Positions 1 to 9,762 of a DNA stretch of 64,000 bases are shown piece after piece (positions within the stretch are counted from its first letter, which is position 1; each line of letters starts with the position of its first letter). Below the pieces are notes generated by a model. It saw nothing but the letters and a program-made list of their open reading frames with translations. It was not told the DNA's origin and did no database searches. The translations under genes were made by a program, and so were the position numbers. The stretch lies in contig JADJRT010000005.1 of NCBI GenBank assembly GCA_016712035.1, positions 1 to 64,000 on the forward strand, read 5' to 3'. The stretch comes from Flammeovirgaceae bacterium. GTDB taxonomy: Bacteria > Bacteroidota > Bacteroidia > Cytophagales > Cyclobacteriaceae.

Positions 1-307
1 TTCCCTTTCGTCTTCCGATAATATTTCCGCCTTCATCAATGCTAACTTCGAGTCCGGCCTTTTTCATTAGATCTATAAACCACGTGCGTCCCTCTCTATC
101 CCCAGTTGTATAACCTACGCGATAGCCGCGTCCATTTTCATCTCGACCAAATTTAGCAAGTTCAAAAATCCGTGTTTCAATGCGTTTACCGTTTACACGC
201 AAATTGCTTCGGCTTGTTTGACTCCAACTGTTTATTGGTAAATTAGCTAACGCAGCAGTACCTAAAACCGTAAGAGATGATTTTTTAATAAAGGTTCTAC
301 GTTGCAT
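1..307 (-). CDS. Zn-dependent amidase, allantoate/N-carbamoyl-amino-acid hydrolase type (N-terminal part)
   Basis: Only the first ~102 codons lie in the window; the gene continues past the left edge. The product starts MQRRTFIKKSSLTVLG, a twin-arginine (Tat) type signal (RRTFIKK followed by a hydrophobic stretch to about residue 30), so a folded enzyme is probably exported. The following residues (GRGYRVGYTTGDREGR, then GLEVSIDEGGNIIGRR) match the N-terminal region of M20-family hydantoinase/carbamoylase amidases, where this part precedes the first metal ligands. These enzymes hydrolyse N-carbamoyl amino acids or allantoate/ureidoglycolate. Metal-binding residues are outside the window, so the substrate cannot be judged. 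The ATG start is clear and the upstream 750 bases hold no gene, so this is probably the first gene of its transcript. Confidence 0.75.
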   Translation of the reverse strand, partial: MQRRTFIKKSSLTVLGTAALANLPINSWSQTSRSNLRVNGKRIETRIFELAKFGRDENGRGYRVGYTTGDREGRTWFIDLMKKAGLEVSIDEGGNIIGRRKG

Positions 308-1058
308 GATAAAGCCTGTTTAATTTAAAATCGTTGTTACTTTGATTTCTACTACTTGCCTCTACATTAGGAAATACTGACCAGGTGTAGATGATTCTGC
401 AGAAAATTATTGAAAAAATTACCTAAAAATAAAGGAAAGTTAACGACTGAGATTCGCTGTGACAAAAAATCAATACATTTAACCGTGAAAGAATCAAATC
501 CAATAAAGTCAATAGCTCTGTTGCTCCAGGCAATCGCGGTTATTTTGATTCTTTTAGGAAGTTATCCAAAACATTCATCGCTAAAAGGTCAAGCCTCCCA
601 CCCTACATTTTTATGTTTGGCTGCCGGAGCAACACTCGTTAGCAGAGAAACCCCAGATCATTCATTTTTACAGTTTTCCATACTAAAAGGGAATTTGTTT
701 CAGTCCGAACTTTGGAAGTTAATCTCTTGGGCTTACACCGCTGAATCAATTGCCAACTTCGCACTTGATACTCCACCATCTCTTTATAACACTTATTACA
801 CCCTCCTTCGCATACATGCGCCTTAGCGCAACCCATTGATTTAATAACTTCTCAATTAATTTACATCAGTATGCACTGCATCTCATGCACACGCATGCTT
901 AATTCAACATTTATGAAAAATTTCATTGAAATTATCCAAAAGACTTTGGTTTGTTATAGCAATGGGCGTGATGCTTTTTGTTCTATTTCTTATCTTGAAG
1001 CTGTCCTAATTCTATTTCAGGTTGCCTGGCTCTAAAAACCAGGCAACCCATTTTGCTC
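308..1058. other. Gene-poor intergenic stretch
   Basis: About 750 bases without a convincing gene. A 138-codon open frame at 410-826 (+, TTG start) and a 65-codon one at 639-836 (-) overlap each other, have no recognisable domain or ribosome-binding site, and look random. The last part carries a strong hairpin listed separately. The stretch may hold the promoter of the amidase gene and decayed sequence; I see no inverted-repeat ends or transposase remnant that would prove a mobile element. Confidence 0.5.
1021..1047 (+). terminator. Perfect 9-bp hairpin just upstream of the antiporter start
   Basis: GTTGCCTGG at 1021-1029 pairs perfectly with CCAGGCAAC at 1039-1047 around a 9-base loop rich in A. 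It ends only 11 bases before the ATG at 1059 and is followed by CCATTTTG, a weak T tract. It could be a terminator of upstream transcription, or a leader structure that hides the start region of the antiporter mRNA. The structure is seen directly; the role is inferred. Confidence 0.45.
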
Positions 1059-2529
1059 ATGACATTATCGGTTGAAAATATTTTATTACTCGGTTCAGTC
1101 TTGCTGTTCGTTAGCATCGTCGCAAGCAAAACTTCATTTAAGCTTGGCGTACCCACGCTAATCTTATTTTTAGTAGTCGGTATGCTGGCTGGGTCTGATG
1201 GGCCCGGGGGTATATATTTCAATGACCCACGACTCGCCCAATTTTTAGGCGTTGTTGCCCTTACCTTTATTCTATTTTCAGGAGGACTAGACACCAAATG
1301 GGAAAGTGTTAAGCCCGTGTTTAAGCAGGGACTGTCACTCTCCACATTGGGTGTTCTAATTACTGCACTATTGGTTGGAGTTTTTACTTCCTATCTTCTT
1401 GGATATACCTTAGCCGAAGGCTTACTATTAGGAGCCATTGTTTCATCAACAGATGCGGCAGCAGTCTTTTCCATATTGCGTACCCGTAGCGTTGGCTTAA
1501 AAGGAAACCTTCGCCCTACGCTTGAATTTGAAAGTGGAAGCAATGACCCGATGGCCTACTTTCTAACGATTAGCATGACGTTCATTGTATTGAATCCCGA
1601 TACCTCCATACTTATGTTAATTCCTAAGTTTTTGAAAGGAATGATACTAGGTGGATTGTGTGGCTTTGGTATGGGCAAGGCCATGATTTGGTTAATTAAT
1701 AAAAATACGGCTCGATGTTGCCGGGCTTTATCCGGTACTCACACTTTCCCTTGTCTTCTTTACCTTTTCGTTCACCGACTTTATTGGAGGTAATGGATTT
1801 CTTGCCATCTACATCTCAGGAATAATTTTGGGAAGCAGCAATTTCATTCATAAGAAAAGCTTGATGAAATTTTATGATGGACAAGCCTGGCTCATGCAGA
1901 TTGTCATGTTCCTTTCGTTAGGTCTGCTTGTTTATCCAAGTAAGATTGTTCCAATCCTTGGCCCTGGAATTTTGATTTCTGCATTCCTGATTTTTGCCGC
2001 TCGCCCAATAGCTGTTTTCATTTCTTTATCCTTTACCAAAAGTCTCAACTTTCGTAAAAAACTTTTCATCTCATGGGTTGGCTTGCGCGGAGCAGCGCCT
2101 ATTGTGTTTGCCACCTACCCCATGTTGGCGGGTGTACATTATGCCGATACCATTTTCAATTTGGTATTCTTTATTTCAGTTTCATCGGTTGTTTTACAAG
2201 GTTCAACATTACCTATAGTGGCCAAGTGGCTGCATGTAAGTGTACCCGGTAAGATTAAAAGGAACTTTCCTCTTGATATAGAATTAAAAGAAGACATCAA
2301 ATCTGAGCTTGTCGAGCTCGACATACCCCTCAACTCACCTGTGGTAGGCAGGGCCGTGGTTGAAATCGGAATGCCAAAAGGTTCAATCATTGTATTGATC
2401 CATCGCGATGACAAATACATCACAGCCAATGGCGAAACAGTTATTAAAGCAAATGATCACCTTTTGGTACTGGCCGATAACAAAACGATTGTAGAAGAAG
2501 TGTATACCAACTTTGGATTGAAGGCTTGA
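1059..2529 (+). CDS. nhaP2: K+(Na+)/H+ antiporter of the CPA1 family with TrkA-C domain (frame broken)
   Basis: Inner-membrane cation/proton antiporter for pH and K+/Na+ balance. Residues ~1-390 are hydrophobic with about twelve helices and contain conserved CPA1 motifs (FILFSGGLDTKWESV, SSTDAAAVFSILR, EFESGSNDPMAYFL, with the ion-binding SxxxDPMA, then WVGLRGAAPIVFATYP). The last ~85 residues form a TrkA-C/RCK-C ligand-binding domain (SPVVGRAVVEIGMPKGS, ending with a hydrophobic strand), as in NhaP2/CvrA. ATG 1059 is preferred to an upstream in-frame TTG at 1053. The frame breaks at the A-run 1701-1705: removing one A joins both halves into one ~489-residue protein, the normal family length. 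Its stop is 3 bases from the convergent transglutaminase gene. Confidence 0.9.
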
Positions 2530-2532
2530 TCC

Positions 2533-3495
2533 TTATTGCTGTTGCTGCATCTGCATATATGCGGTGTATGAATTGCGAGGCACCACATCTACCGTCACCT
2601 GGCCGCTAACAAAAGTAGGAACCTGATTATCTATCTGCACTTCTGTAAATGCGGTCTCGCCAAATTTCACGGTAACTTCCAGCTTATGTTCCACAGCGCC
2701 CTTGTATGTTCCTTTTACCGGGGTGCAATCACTGAAGTTTCTTCCCAGTGCTAACTTCACATGACGTTCGCCTGCCAGGCATTTATTGGTAGGGTCAATA
2801 CCAATCCACCCGGTGTCGGGCAACCAGGCCTCGGCCCACGCATGGGTTGCGCCTTCGCCCCGCCACTCGCTATCACCCGGACAAATGTACCCGCTAATGT
2901 ACCGTGCCGGAACACCCATTAACCGAAGCATGTATAGCAACAGATGTGCAAAATCCTGACACACACCGGCCCGCAACTGCCACAATTCATCCACGCTCGT
3001 TTCAATAGTGGTTACGCCTTTTCGATAAGTAAAATTTTCGTAGATGTAATTCGAAAGATCTTGAATAGTGAATAGCGGATGTTGCACCTTACCTAAAATA
3101 TCATGAATCGCAGTCTGCACTTCCGCCCGGCAGTTTGCCTGCTCTGCTTTTAAAAAGTCGTGATAGCGCAATTGAATGACTTCACTGGCTACTTCTTTCC
3201 ATATTTCGGCAACCGAGTCGCGTAAAGTTAGTTTTCCTGCAGGCAACATCTCAATTTCCATACGGTTGTCAATCATTAGCTCGCTGTGTGGCGTAAGCAA
3301 GGTGAAAAATCCGGTAGTGTTTCCAAAATAATCGATCGTTGTGTGCACGATGGGCTGTTGTGAGATGCGGAGCTGATGATGATTCACCTTTTGAAAATCA
3401 TCTTGCAACGGATATAATTTAATTTGATTAATGGAATCAATAACCTGACCGGAATAAATATAATGGGTACGATGTAAAATATGGAAATGGGGCAT
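2533..3495 (-). CDS. Transglutaminase-like cysteine peptidase family protein
   Basis: About 320 residues with an N-terminal beta-rich 'bacterial transglutaminase-like' domain (HILHRTHYIYSGQVIDS near the start) and a transglutaminase core. The catalytic triad is visible: Cys in RAGVCQDFAH (~residue 179), His in THAWAEAW (~218) and Asp in IGIDPTN (~234). No signal peptide is seen, so it is probably cytoplasmic. Family knowledge: members of this cluster type are predicted to make or break peptide/amide bonds together with a permuted ATP-grasp ligase and an alpha-E protein; all three are adjacent here. I chose ATG 3495 because homologues begin with this HxLHRTHY stretch; a TTG at 3519 would overlap the upstream gene by 14 bases. 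It is the last gene of the three-gene run. Confidence 0.9.
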   Translation of the reverse strand: MPHFHILHRTHYIYSGQVIDSINQIKLYPLQDDFQKVNHHQLRISQQPIVHTTIDYFGNTTGFFTLLTPHSELMIDNRMEIEMLPAGKLTLRDSVAEIWKEVASEVIQLRYHDFLKAEQANCRAEVQTAIHDILGKVQHPLFTIQDLSNYIYENFTYRKGVTTIETSVDELWQLRAGVCQDFAHLLLYMLRLMGVPARYISGYICPGDSEWRGEGATHAWAEAWLPDTGWIGIDPTNKCLAGERHVKLALGRNFSDCTPVKGTYKGAVEHKLEVTVKFGETAFTEVQIDNQVPTFVSGQVTVDVVPRNSYTAYMQMQQQQ

Positions 3496-3505
3496 GGCTC
3501 TCGGG

Positions 3506-4426
3506 TTATGAATATCCAAAATAAAAAATAGCCAGTTTATGGGCCACCATCTTTATTTCAGCACGTGTATTTACTATGACGGTGCGAACTTCTGCAGCGG
3601 GTGCATTCGAATTGATTCCATATTGCAAGTTACTAATCGACTTGCCCAACAGGAAACTCATCTCTTTAAAATGTTCCGGTAACGAAATAGAATCAAGTCG
3701 TCTAAAGTATCGCTCGGCCTGATGCAGGCTATATAATACCGAATGTGGAAACTGTGTGTTCATAAATACCTGATCGAGAACATCGGGGCTCACCAAAGCA
3801 TTTTTATAGCGCTTAGTATGGAATTCATATCCCGATAAGGAATACAGCAAATACTTCCAATGCATGGCTTCATTACCACCTGCGTCTATCTCCTGCATTT
3901 TTAATTCCAACAAATCCAACGTGCGGAGTGATCGCTCGAGATATTTTCCGAGGTTAAGAAATGTGTAGCCCTCGCCCCGGCTCATGGTTATATCCACCGT
4001 GCCATAGAATAAAACACTTTCGCGTAATAAGTTATCGATGGCCGTTACCGGATCATTTTCGATCAGCAACTGCTCTGTACTGCTGCTATGGATAAGATGG
4101 TAGTAATCATTCATACACTGCCATACTTCTTTTGTAATGTAATCCTGAACGGAGCGGGCATTTTCGCGGGCACGTACAATATTGATCAGTACGGACGAGT
4201 CATTCTCCTTATCCAAAACCAAATACCGCAAGGCCTCTCGATAGTTACTGACTTTAACAACTGCTTCGGATCTGGCGCTCAGTCCATCCACCCACAGTTG
4301 CCAGTCGAAATTTTGAATTTCATCTTGCGAAGCAATGTAGTTGGTGCGCAACATTCGCAGCACGTTATCCGTTCGCTCCATATAACGAGCCATCCAAAAT
4401 ACTGCGTCTGCAACTCTACTTAGCAT
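3506..4426 (-). CDS. Alpha-E domain protein (DUF403)
   Basis: 306 residues, almost entirely helical, starting MLSRVADAVFWMARYMERTD, the signature opening of the alpha-E/DUF403 family, where the conserved ER and D residues sit. The family has no proven enzyme activity; comparative genomics (work on ATP-grasp peptide-synthesis clusters) ties it to a circularly permuted ATP-grasp protein and a transglutaminase-like peptidase, exactly the neighbours found here. It lies 15 bases downstream of the ATP-grasp gene and 10 bases upstream of the transglutaminase gene, so the three are almost certainly one transcript. Frame and length are intact. Confidence 0.9.
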   Translation of the reverse strand: MLSRVADAVFWMARYMERTDNVLRMLRTNYIASQDEIQNFDWQLWVDGLSARSEAVVKVSNYREALRYLVLDKENDSSVLINIVRARENARSVQDYITKEVWQCMNDYYHLIHSSSTEQLLIENDPVTAIDNLLRESVLFYGTVDITMSRGEGYTFLNLGKYLERSLRTLDLLELKMQEIDAGGNEAMHWKYLLYSLSGYEFHTKRYKNALVSPDVLDQVFMNTQFPHSVLYSLHQAERYFRRLDSISLPEHFKEMSFLLGKSISNLQYGINSNAPAAEVRTVIVNTRAEIKMVAHKLAIFYFGYS

Positions 4427-4441
4427 GCTCCAAAATTATTC

Positions 4442-5887
4442 TTACCCTAAAATCCATGTATCCTTACTCCCTCCGCCCTGCGATGAATTAACCACCAATG
4501 AACCTTCGCGCAAAGCAACCCGGGTCAATCCGCCCGGTACTATTTCTATTCCATCCGGACCGTACAATGAAAATGGCCGCAGATCCACGTGACGCGGCTG
4601 TACTTTACCGTTAATAAAACAAGGTACCGATGACAAACTAATTATTGGTTGAGCAATAAACTGCCTCGGATTTTTTTCGACTTCCTTTTTATACACAGCT
4701 ACTTGCTTTTCATCAGCCGCATGGCCCATCAACATCCCATACCCACCACTCTCATTGGTTTTTTTAATTACCATTTTATGAATGTTGGCAAACACATGTT
4801 TAAAATGTTCAGGCTCATCCATACCATAAGTAGGCACTGTCTTCAATACCGGTTCTTCATTGAGATAATAGCGGATCATATGGGGAACATACGGATAGAT
4901 AGCTTTGTCATCGGCAACTCCGTTACCGGGCGCATTAACAATAACTACATTCCCCTTGCGATAGGCATAATAAATACCCGAGACTCCTAAAATACTATCC
5001 GGATTAAAAACTAATGGATCGAGGAATTCATCATCGACCCTTCTGTAGATAACATCCACTTGTTTAAGACCAGCCGTAGTTTTCATATAAACCTTGGCAT
5101 TATCTACAACCAGATCGCGACCTTCCACTAAATCAACGCCCATCAACCTCGCCAAGGTGGTGTGCTCAAAATAAGCAGAATTAAAAACGCCCGGTGTAAG
5201 TACAACAACCGTAGGTTCATTTTTCTGTTGCTTGGCGAGCAATCGTAAATTTTTTAAGAGAAGATCGGGATAATCCTTTACAGAACGCACATTATTCTTT
5301 GGTAATAGTCCTGGAAAAATACGGTAGGTCATATTCCGATTTTCGAGCATGTACGAAACCCCCGAAGGAGTTCTTAGATTATCTTCCAAAACATAAAACG
5401 AGCCATCGCTGTCGCGGATAAGATCAATGCCCGAGATATGAGTATAGATATCAAAAGGCACATTCACATTAACCATTTCCCGTAAAAAGCCGGGGCAAGA
5501 ATGAATAAGTGCTGCCGGGATCACTCCGTCCTTAATGATAAACTGATCGTGATAAATATCCCGCAAAAAAATATTGAGGGCTTTAATTCTTTGCTTAATG
5601 CCGAGTTCAATTTGCTCCCATTCCTTGGCCGTGATAATTCTGGGAATAATATCAAAGGGAAATATTTTCTCTATTCCTTCCCCATCGTTATAAACGGTAA
5701 AGGTGATGCCTTGGCTCATAAAGAGTTTTTTCGCTAAGTCGTCCTTATGCGATAATTCCGTAACAGAAGCCTGAATTAAAGAATCGAAAAAAAGTTGATA
5801 ATGCTCACGGATGTTCCCTTGCCAGTACATTTCGTCCCACACATTGGGGCGAACAGAATAATCAGACAAGAAATCAGTAGAAGACAT
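4442..5887 (-). CDS. Circularly permuted type 2 ATP-grasp protein
   Basis: 481 residues of the DUF404/DUF407 family, a circular permutation of the ATP-grasp ligase fold that activates carboxylates with ATP to form amide bonds. Family-typical stretches are visible: FTVYNDGEGIEKIFPFD near the N-terminus, the metal/nucleotide-binding DLIRDSDGSFYVLEDNLR with PSGVSYMLENR, VVDNAKVYMKTT, and the C-terminal KKTNESGGYGMLMG (phosphate loop) and ARHVDLRPF-like strand. No signal peptide. First gene of the ATP-grasp, alpha-E, transglutaminase operon; the product and substrate of the system are unknown, a modified peptide being the usual prediction. The reading frame is intact. Confidence 0.9.
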   Translation of the reverse strand: MSSTDFLSDYSVRPNVWDEMYWQGNIREHYQLFFDSLIQASVTELSHKDDLAKKLFMSQGITFTVYNDGEGIEKIFPFDIIPRIITAKEWEQIELGIKQRIKALNIFLRDIYHDQFIIKDGVIPAALIHSCPGFLREMVNVNVPFDIYTHISGIDLIRDSDGSFYVLEDNLRTPSGVSYMLENRNMTYRIFPGLLPKNNVRSVKDYPDLLLKNLRLLAKQQKNEPTVVVLTPGVFNSAYFEHTTLARLMGVDLVEGRDLVVDNAKVYMKTTAGLKQVDVIYRRVDDEFLDPLVFNPDSILGVSGIYYAYRKGNVVIVNAPGNGVADDKAIYPYVPHMIRYYLNEEPVLKTVPTYGMDEPEHFKHVFANIHKMVIKKTNESGGYGMLMGHAADEKQVAVYKKEVEKNPRQFIAQPIISLSSVPCFINGKVQPRHVDLRPFSLYGPDGIEIVPGGLTRVALREGSLVVNSSQGGGSKDTWILG

Positions 5888-5967
5888 TTTATAAATATAC
5901 TAACCTCCCGCAAGGAATCAAGTCCTATTGGAATACAGGCATTGTAATCGATTGCAAGTCCAAAATA

Positions 5968-5999
5968 AAAAAATGCCGGGCACCCCTGCCCGACATTTT
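5968..5999 (-). terminator. Intrinsic terminator after the TonB receptor operon
   Basis: AAAATGCCGGGC and GCCCGACATTTT form a 12-bp stem with one mismatch around a 6-base loop, flanked by A and T tracts on either side. It sits 29 bases after the stop codon of the receptor gene on the reverse strand. Confidence 0.75.
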
Positions 6000-6028
6000 A
6001 CCCTAAAACAACAATTAAAAACAATTCC

Positions 6029-8200
6029 TTAAATCTTAAATCCTACAGATACCACGACCGATCTGCCATCAGAAGACCAAATACCCGGCCCAGGATAGAA
6101 TGAAGGTCGCTTTGTGAAATACTGTTTGTTAGTCACATTATTCACGTTCACCCTTAGTGTAATCTGATTCAGAATAAAAAAAGTAGAATTAATATCAAGC
6201 AGTCCATAGCCCGGTACTAAACCCACGGCACCATTGGCCGATGGAGTTACCGTATTTAATGGGTCAGCAAAAGAATCACCTACATAACTATAGAGCATGG
6301 ATACACTAGCCTTCTTGGATCGCATGGAGATTCCATTGCGGGTAATTACTTCGGATGCGCTTTCTAATTTATTACCCGATACATCTACATTCGCATCACC
6401 TACACGAATCTGCGCATCGCTATATCGTCCATCCATAAGGGAGGTGGCTGTGAATATTGAAAATGAAACGCTCTTAATTTTTCCTAATTCATATTCAGTA
6501 AATAGTTCAATCCCATCGGTAATTGAATTACCAATATTTGTTCTGTACAAATGGAAAGCACCGTTTTCATCATATTGTGCCTGAGAACCAAGTCGGTTAT
6601 TGTATTGAACCCGAAATACGCCAACATCCCACCGAAGTTTTCTGGTTTGTCCGCGAAAGCCTGCTTCCATATTGTATCCATAGGCATCTTTAAGATTTTT
6701 GTCCACCTGTTCATACACCGAACTGGGAACAATGTCTTTAAAGATTACAGGGCGATAGGCTTGCGACCAACCTGCATAAAAGGAATTTCCGTTTTTAAAT
6801 TGATACTGCGTGTTGATACCCAGCAAAGGAAATTTATGTTCTATGGCATTTGGAACATCTTCAGGGTCATAATAACTAATAACCCCACTCATAACTGATT
6901 CCCCTGATTCAAATCGAATCCCGGGGTAATGGAAAGATGATTGGTAAGTTGAAATTTATTTTCCGCAAAAAGTGAAATGTTTTTGGACTTTAAATGCATA
7001 TCTCTACCAAAAGTTTGATCAGTAACGGTTAAGTCATAATCCGAGCCGTTAGTTCCTTTGCCCTGTTGCTTGCGATGCAAACCATTATTCATGTACTGAG
7101 TTCCCACAACCAAGGCACTTGTTCTACCAATAAATGAATACTGATGCAACAACCGTAGCTCGCTGGTATAACTATTATACTTATCAATATCTACCTGGCG
7201 TGGCGCATATTGTAATGTGATCGGATCAATCACATCTTCAACATTCGCCGGCTTATCAAATAGTACGCTGTTGCGATAACCCAACACAGCCGAAGTTAGA
7301 AATGATAGTTTAGTATTATTGCTTATACTCCAATCCATACGAATGGAGGGAACATAAATTTCTGGACTGTAATAATTTCTTGAGCGCGTTGATTGTCTTG
7401 GGTCTTCATTAAACTGAACATCGGTAAGTGCACCCGGCAAATGATACAAATAGTTGGATCGACTTAGTTCAGCAGTAAACTTCAGATTATCTATTGGTGC
7501 ATAGCTTAATAAAAATGATTGTGCATCATAGTTAGATTCGCCATTAGCGCGATAACCGTCTGACACGCGCTTCGAATAATAAGTCATGTATTGAAATTTG
7601 CCGATCTTTCCACTAGCCGAAATGTAAGTGCTCAACAAACCATATGAGCCAACTGAAGTAATGGCTTCTATCGAAAGAGATTTGGTGCTGTCTGGTTTTT
7701 TCGCCTGATAGTTTAACATACCACCAAACTGTGCGCCATACTGAAGCGAGCCAGAGCCCCGTACTAATTCAATTCGCTCGACAGCTTCCATTGGCATGCT
7801 GTAATGACTGGCCGGATATCCATACATATCAGTATTAGTTACTCACCGTTTCTACGGATGTTAAATTCCCAACCCGGTGGGATCTAATCCACGAGTTGAA
7901 ATATTTACTTGGTTTCCACTCCATCCATATCATAAACAAACACGCCCGGAACTTTAGCAAAATTTGTCGCCCTGTTTTTTCCGAAATGTTGGCATTAAGG
8001 CTTTGAATATTTATCACCTCATTTTTCTTGCCTGCCCACAAATAGGTACCCTTCGTTTCAGGCAGTCGTTCTAAATCAAACAATCGTTGCGACTTAACTA
8101 CCACTTCATCCAATTGAGTTGTCTTAACTGAATCAACTTGTTCTTGTCCAAAAACTGAAAACGAAATTCCGGTTATTAATAAGAGTACAAACTTTCTCAT
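6029..8200 (-). CDS. TonB-dependent outer-membrane receptor, FecA-like (frame broken several times)
   Basis: Outer-membrane beta-barrel that imports a ferric or other metal chelate using TonB energy. The product starts with a signal peptide (MRKFVLLLITGISFSVFG) and a TonB-box-like QLDEVVVKSQR; the plug domain follows and the barrel ends in the aromatic-rich VVVSVGFKI. The plug and the MYGYPASHY...RIELVRGSGSLQYGAQFGG region resemble FecA-type dicitrate receptors. Six single-base losses break the frame: one near 6917 and five in the plug between 7839 and 7967. Adding six bases gives 725 residues, a normal receptor length. It follows the haloperoxidase gene with a 2-base gap, last gene of that operon and followed by a terminator. 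The ligand is not known. Confidence 0.85.
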
Positions 8201-8202
8201 CC

Positions 8203-9750
8203 CTAATCGGCTCCGTCAAGTTTTGCTTTATCTATTGTATACTTCGCCACTTTCTTGCCTTGTTCTATTCCAACCTCTGAATCAAATCTGTAGTGAATCC
8301 CCGCATAAATTCTAGACTCAGCAGCTTCAAGTGCCCAGTCGCGAGCAACCTGAGCTTCCGCTGGAAATATATAAGCCACTACTTCGGCCGCTGCACCTGA
8401 GAAAGCACTGTGGCCTGAGGTGTAGCTTGGAAAATTTGGAGTTCCTATGATCGTTTTAAATCCATTTATAGTTTGTATAGGCCTCGGGAAATGATAATAG
8501 TATTTAGCATCCCAGCATGCAATACCTGCATCCATTATGGCCATATTGAGATAGGCAAATGTGCGAGCTGTACGAAGCGGATTCATTTCATACTTAATAA
8601 TGTATTCTTTCGTACGCCTATTCCAATGACCAGGCGGTGTATAGGTTCCCAAACCATCAGACCACCAGTTAGCAATTTTACGTTGCTTATCTGTAACGCT
8701 CTTAGCAAAACCTTTTAGCTCTTCTGCATCACGTTCAAACTCTACTGAACCGGGAGCAGGAGGCGGAACAGGTCTAACATCCAATATGTTCGTTACATTC
8801 CACATGGTTACCTGGCCAAATAAAGGTGTAAGCCCTACAGGGCGTACGGGGCTCTCCATGTTGTCCCAAGCCCATCCAAAGCGATCAAAGGCTGATTTTT
8901 TAATAGCATCCGATACTGGCTTTGGTGCTTGAGCAGCACTCATTTTATCGGTAGATGCTCGCGCTAATGCAGCTGTTTTTACTGCTGTGCCAATTGCTTT
9001 GCCTGCTTCAATATCGCTAGTTGTATTAGAACCCGACCACATTAAACTATTCAAATGTTCTTCAGCCTTTGCATTAATATAATCATGCTCCAACGGGAAC
9101 ATTGCTTTCAGAATATCTCTCGATGCAATTGCTATTACTGCTCCCTCACTAGGATAAGATGGGAGCGCATTTTTTTTGTATGCATACGAAATACTATTAT
9201 CTGTTACATAAGGAGCCGGCCTGTTATACTCATACTTGTAGTACCATGCAGCTATCAAACCATCAAATTGCGCCACACTAAGATAGGCAAGCATACGACT
9301 GGTATAAGGTGGATGCGCAAAAGGAAAAAGAGGTGGGCCTTGCGGATTAGCAGGTGTCGGTAATGTATAAGTGCCATCAGGATTGGGAGGCGGAATGAGA
9401 TTATACTTGGCGGCAAGTTCTAATGCTATTTCATTCCAGCGGATAGCGGGATTGTTTGTCCAATAGTCTACAGCATTCACCTGACTTCCACTTAGGTTTT
9501 GTGAAGCTGATTTTAGTGCAGCCAATTCAGTCTGATACTCCGATGAGTTAACAGCCGATGGCGCATCAATTACAATTCTGCTTCCACTAGCAAACAAGAT
9601 GGGCTGCCAATTTCCACCATCCATATCTAAATCTGAAAATTCATAGGCTGTGAATGGGAAGTTAGTGGGTAAATCATTTTCGCAACTGGTTACCGATGTG
9701 ACAATTAGTATCAGACTGAAACTACCGGTTAGTATTTTTTTTATATTCAT
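8203..9750 (-). CDS. Vanadium-dependent haloperoxidase-type PAP2 lipoprotein
   Basis: About 515 residues. A lipoprotein signal (VTSVTSC) anchors it in a membrane. The C-terminal third has the full vanadate/phosphate pocket of vanadium haloperoxidases and PAP2 acid phosphatases: KYYYHFPRP (K-x6-RP), PSYTSGHS with the acid-base His, and SRIYAGIHYRFD (SR-x3-GxH-x3-D). An earlier segment (KYEYNRPAP, then LPSYPSEG) is a diverged copy lacking the PSGH histidine, so the protein is a two-domain VCPO-like form with one active half. It could oxidise halides with peroxide or hydrolyse phosphate esters; sequence alone does not decide. ATG 9750 is preferred to an in-frame TTG at 9762. It sits between an outer-membrane channel and a FecA-like receptor. 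Confidence 0.85.
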   Translation of the reverse strand: MNIKKILTGSFSLILIVTSVTSCENDLPTNFPFTAYEFSDLDMDGGNWQPILFASGSRIVIDAPSAVNSSEYQTELAALKSASQNLSGSQVNAVDYWTNNPAIRWNEIALELAAKYNLIPPPNPDGTYTLPTPANPQGPPLFPFAHPPYTSRMLAYLSVAQFDGLIAAWYYKYEYNRPAPYVTDNSISYAYKKNALPSYPSEGAVIAIASRDILKAMFPLEHDYINAKAEEHLNSLMWSGSNTTSDIEAGKAIGTAVKTAALARASTDKMSAAQAPKPVSDAIKKSAFDRFGWAWDNMESPVRPVGLTPLFGQVTMWNVTNILDVRPVPPPAPGSVEFERDAEELKGFAKSVTDKQRKIANWWSDGLGTYTPPGHWNRRTKEYIIKYEMNPLRTARTFAYLNMAIMDAGIACWDAKYYYHFPRPIQTINGFKTIIGTPNFPSYTSGHSAFSGAAAEVVAYIFPAEAQVARDWALEAAESRIYAGIHYRFDSEVGIEQGKKVAKYTIDKAKLDGAD

Positions 9751-9762
9751 GATTGTTTTCAA

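Noticed and set aside
410..836. Overlapping open frames on both strands upstream of the antiporter
   Set aside because: No domains, no good start or ribosome-binding site, and mutually overlapping; they look like chance frames.
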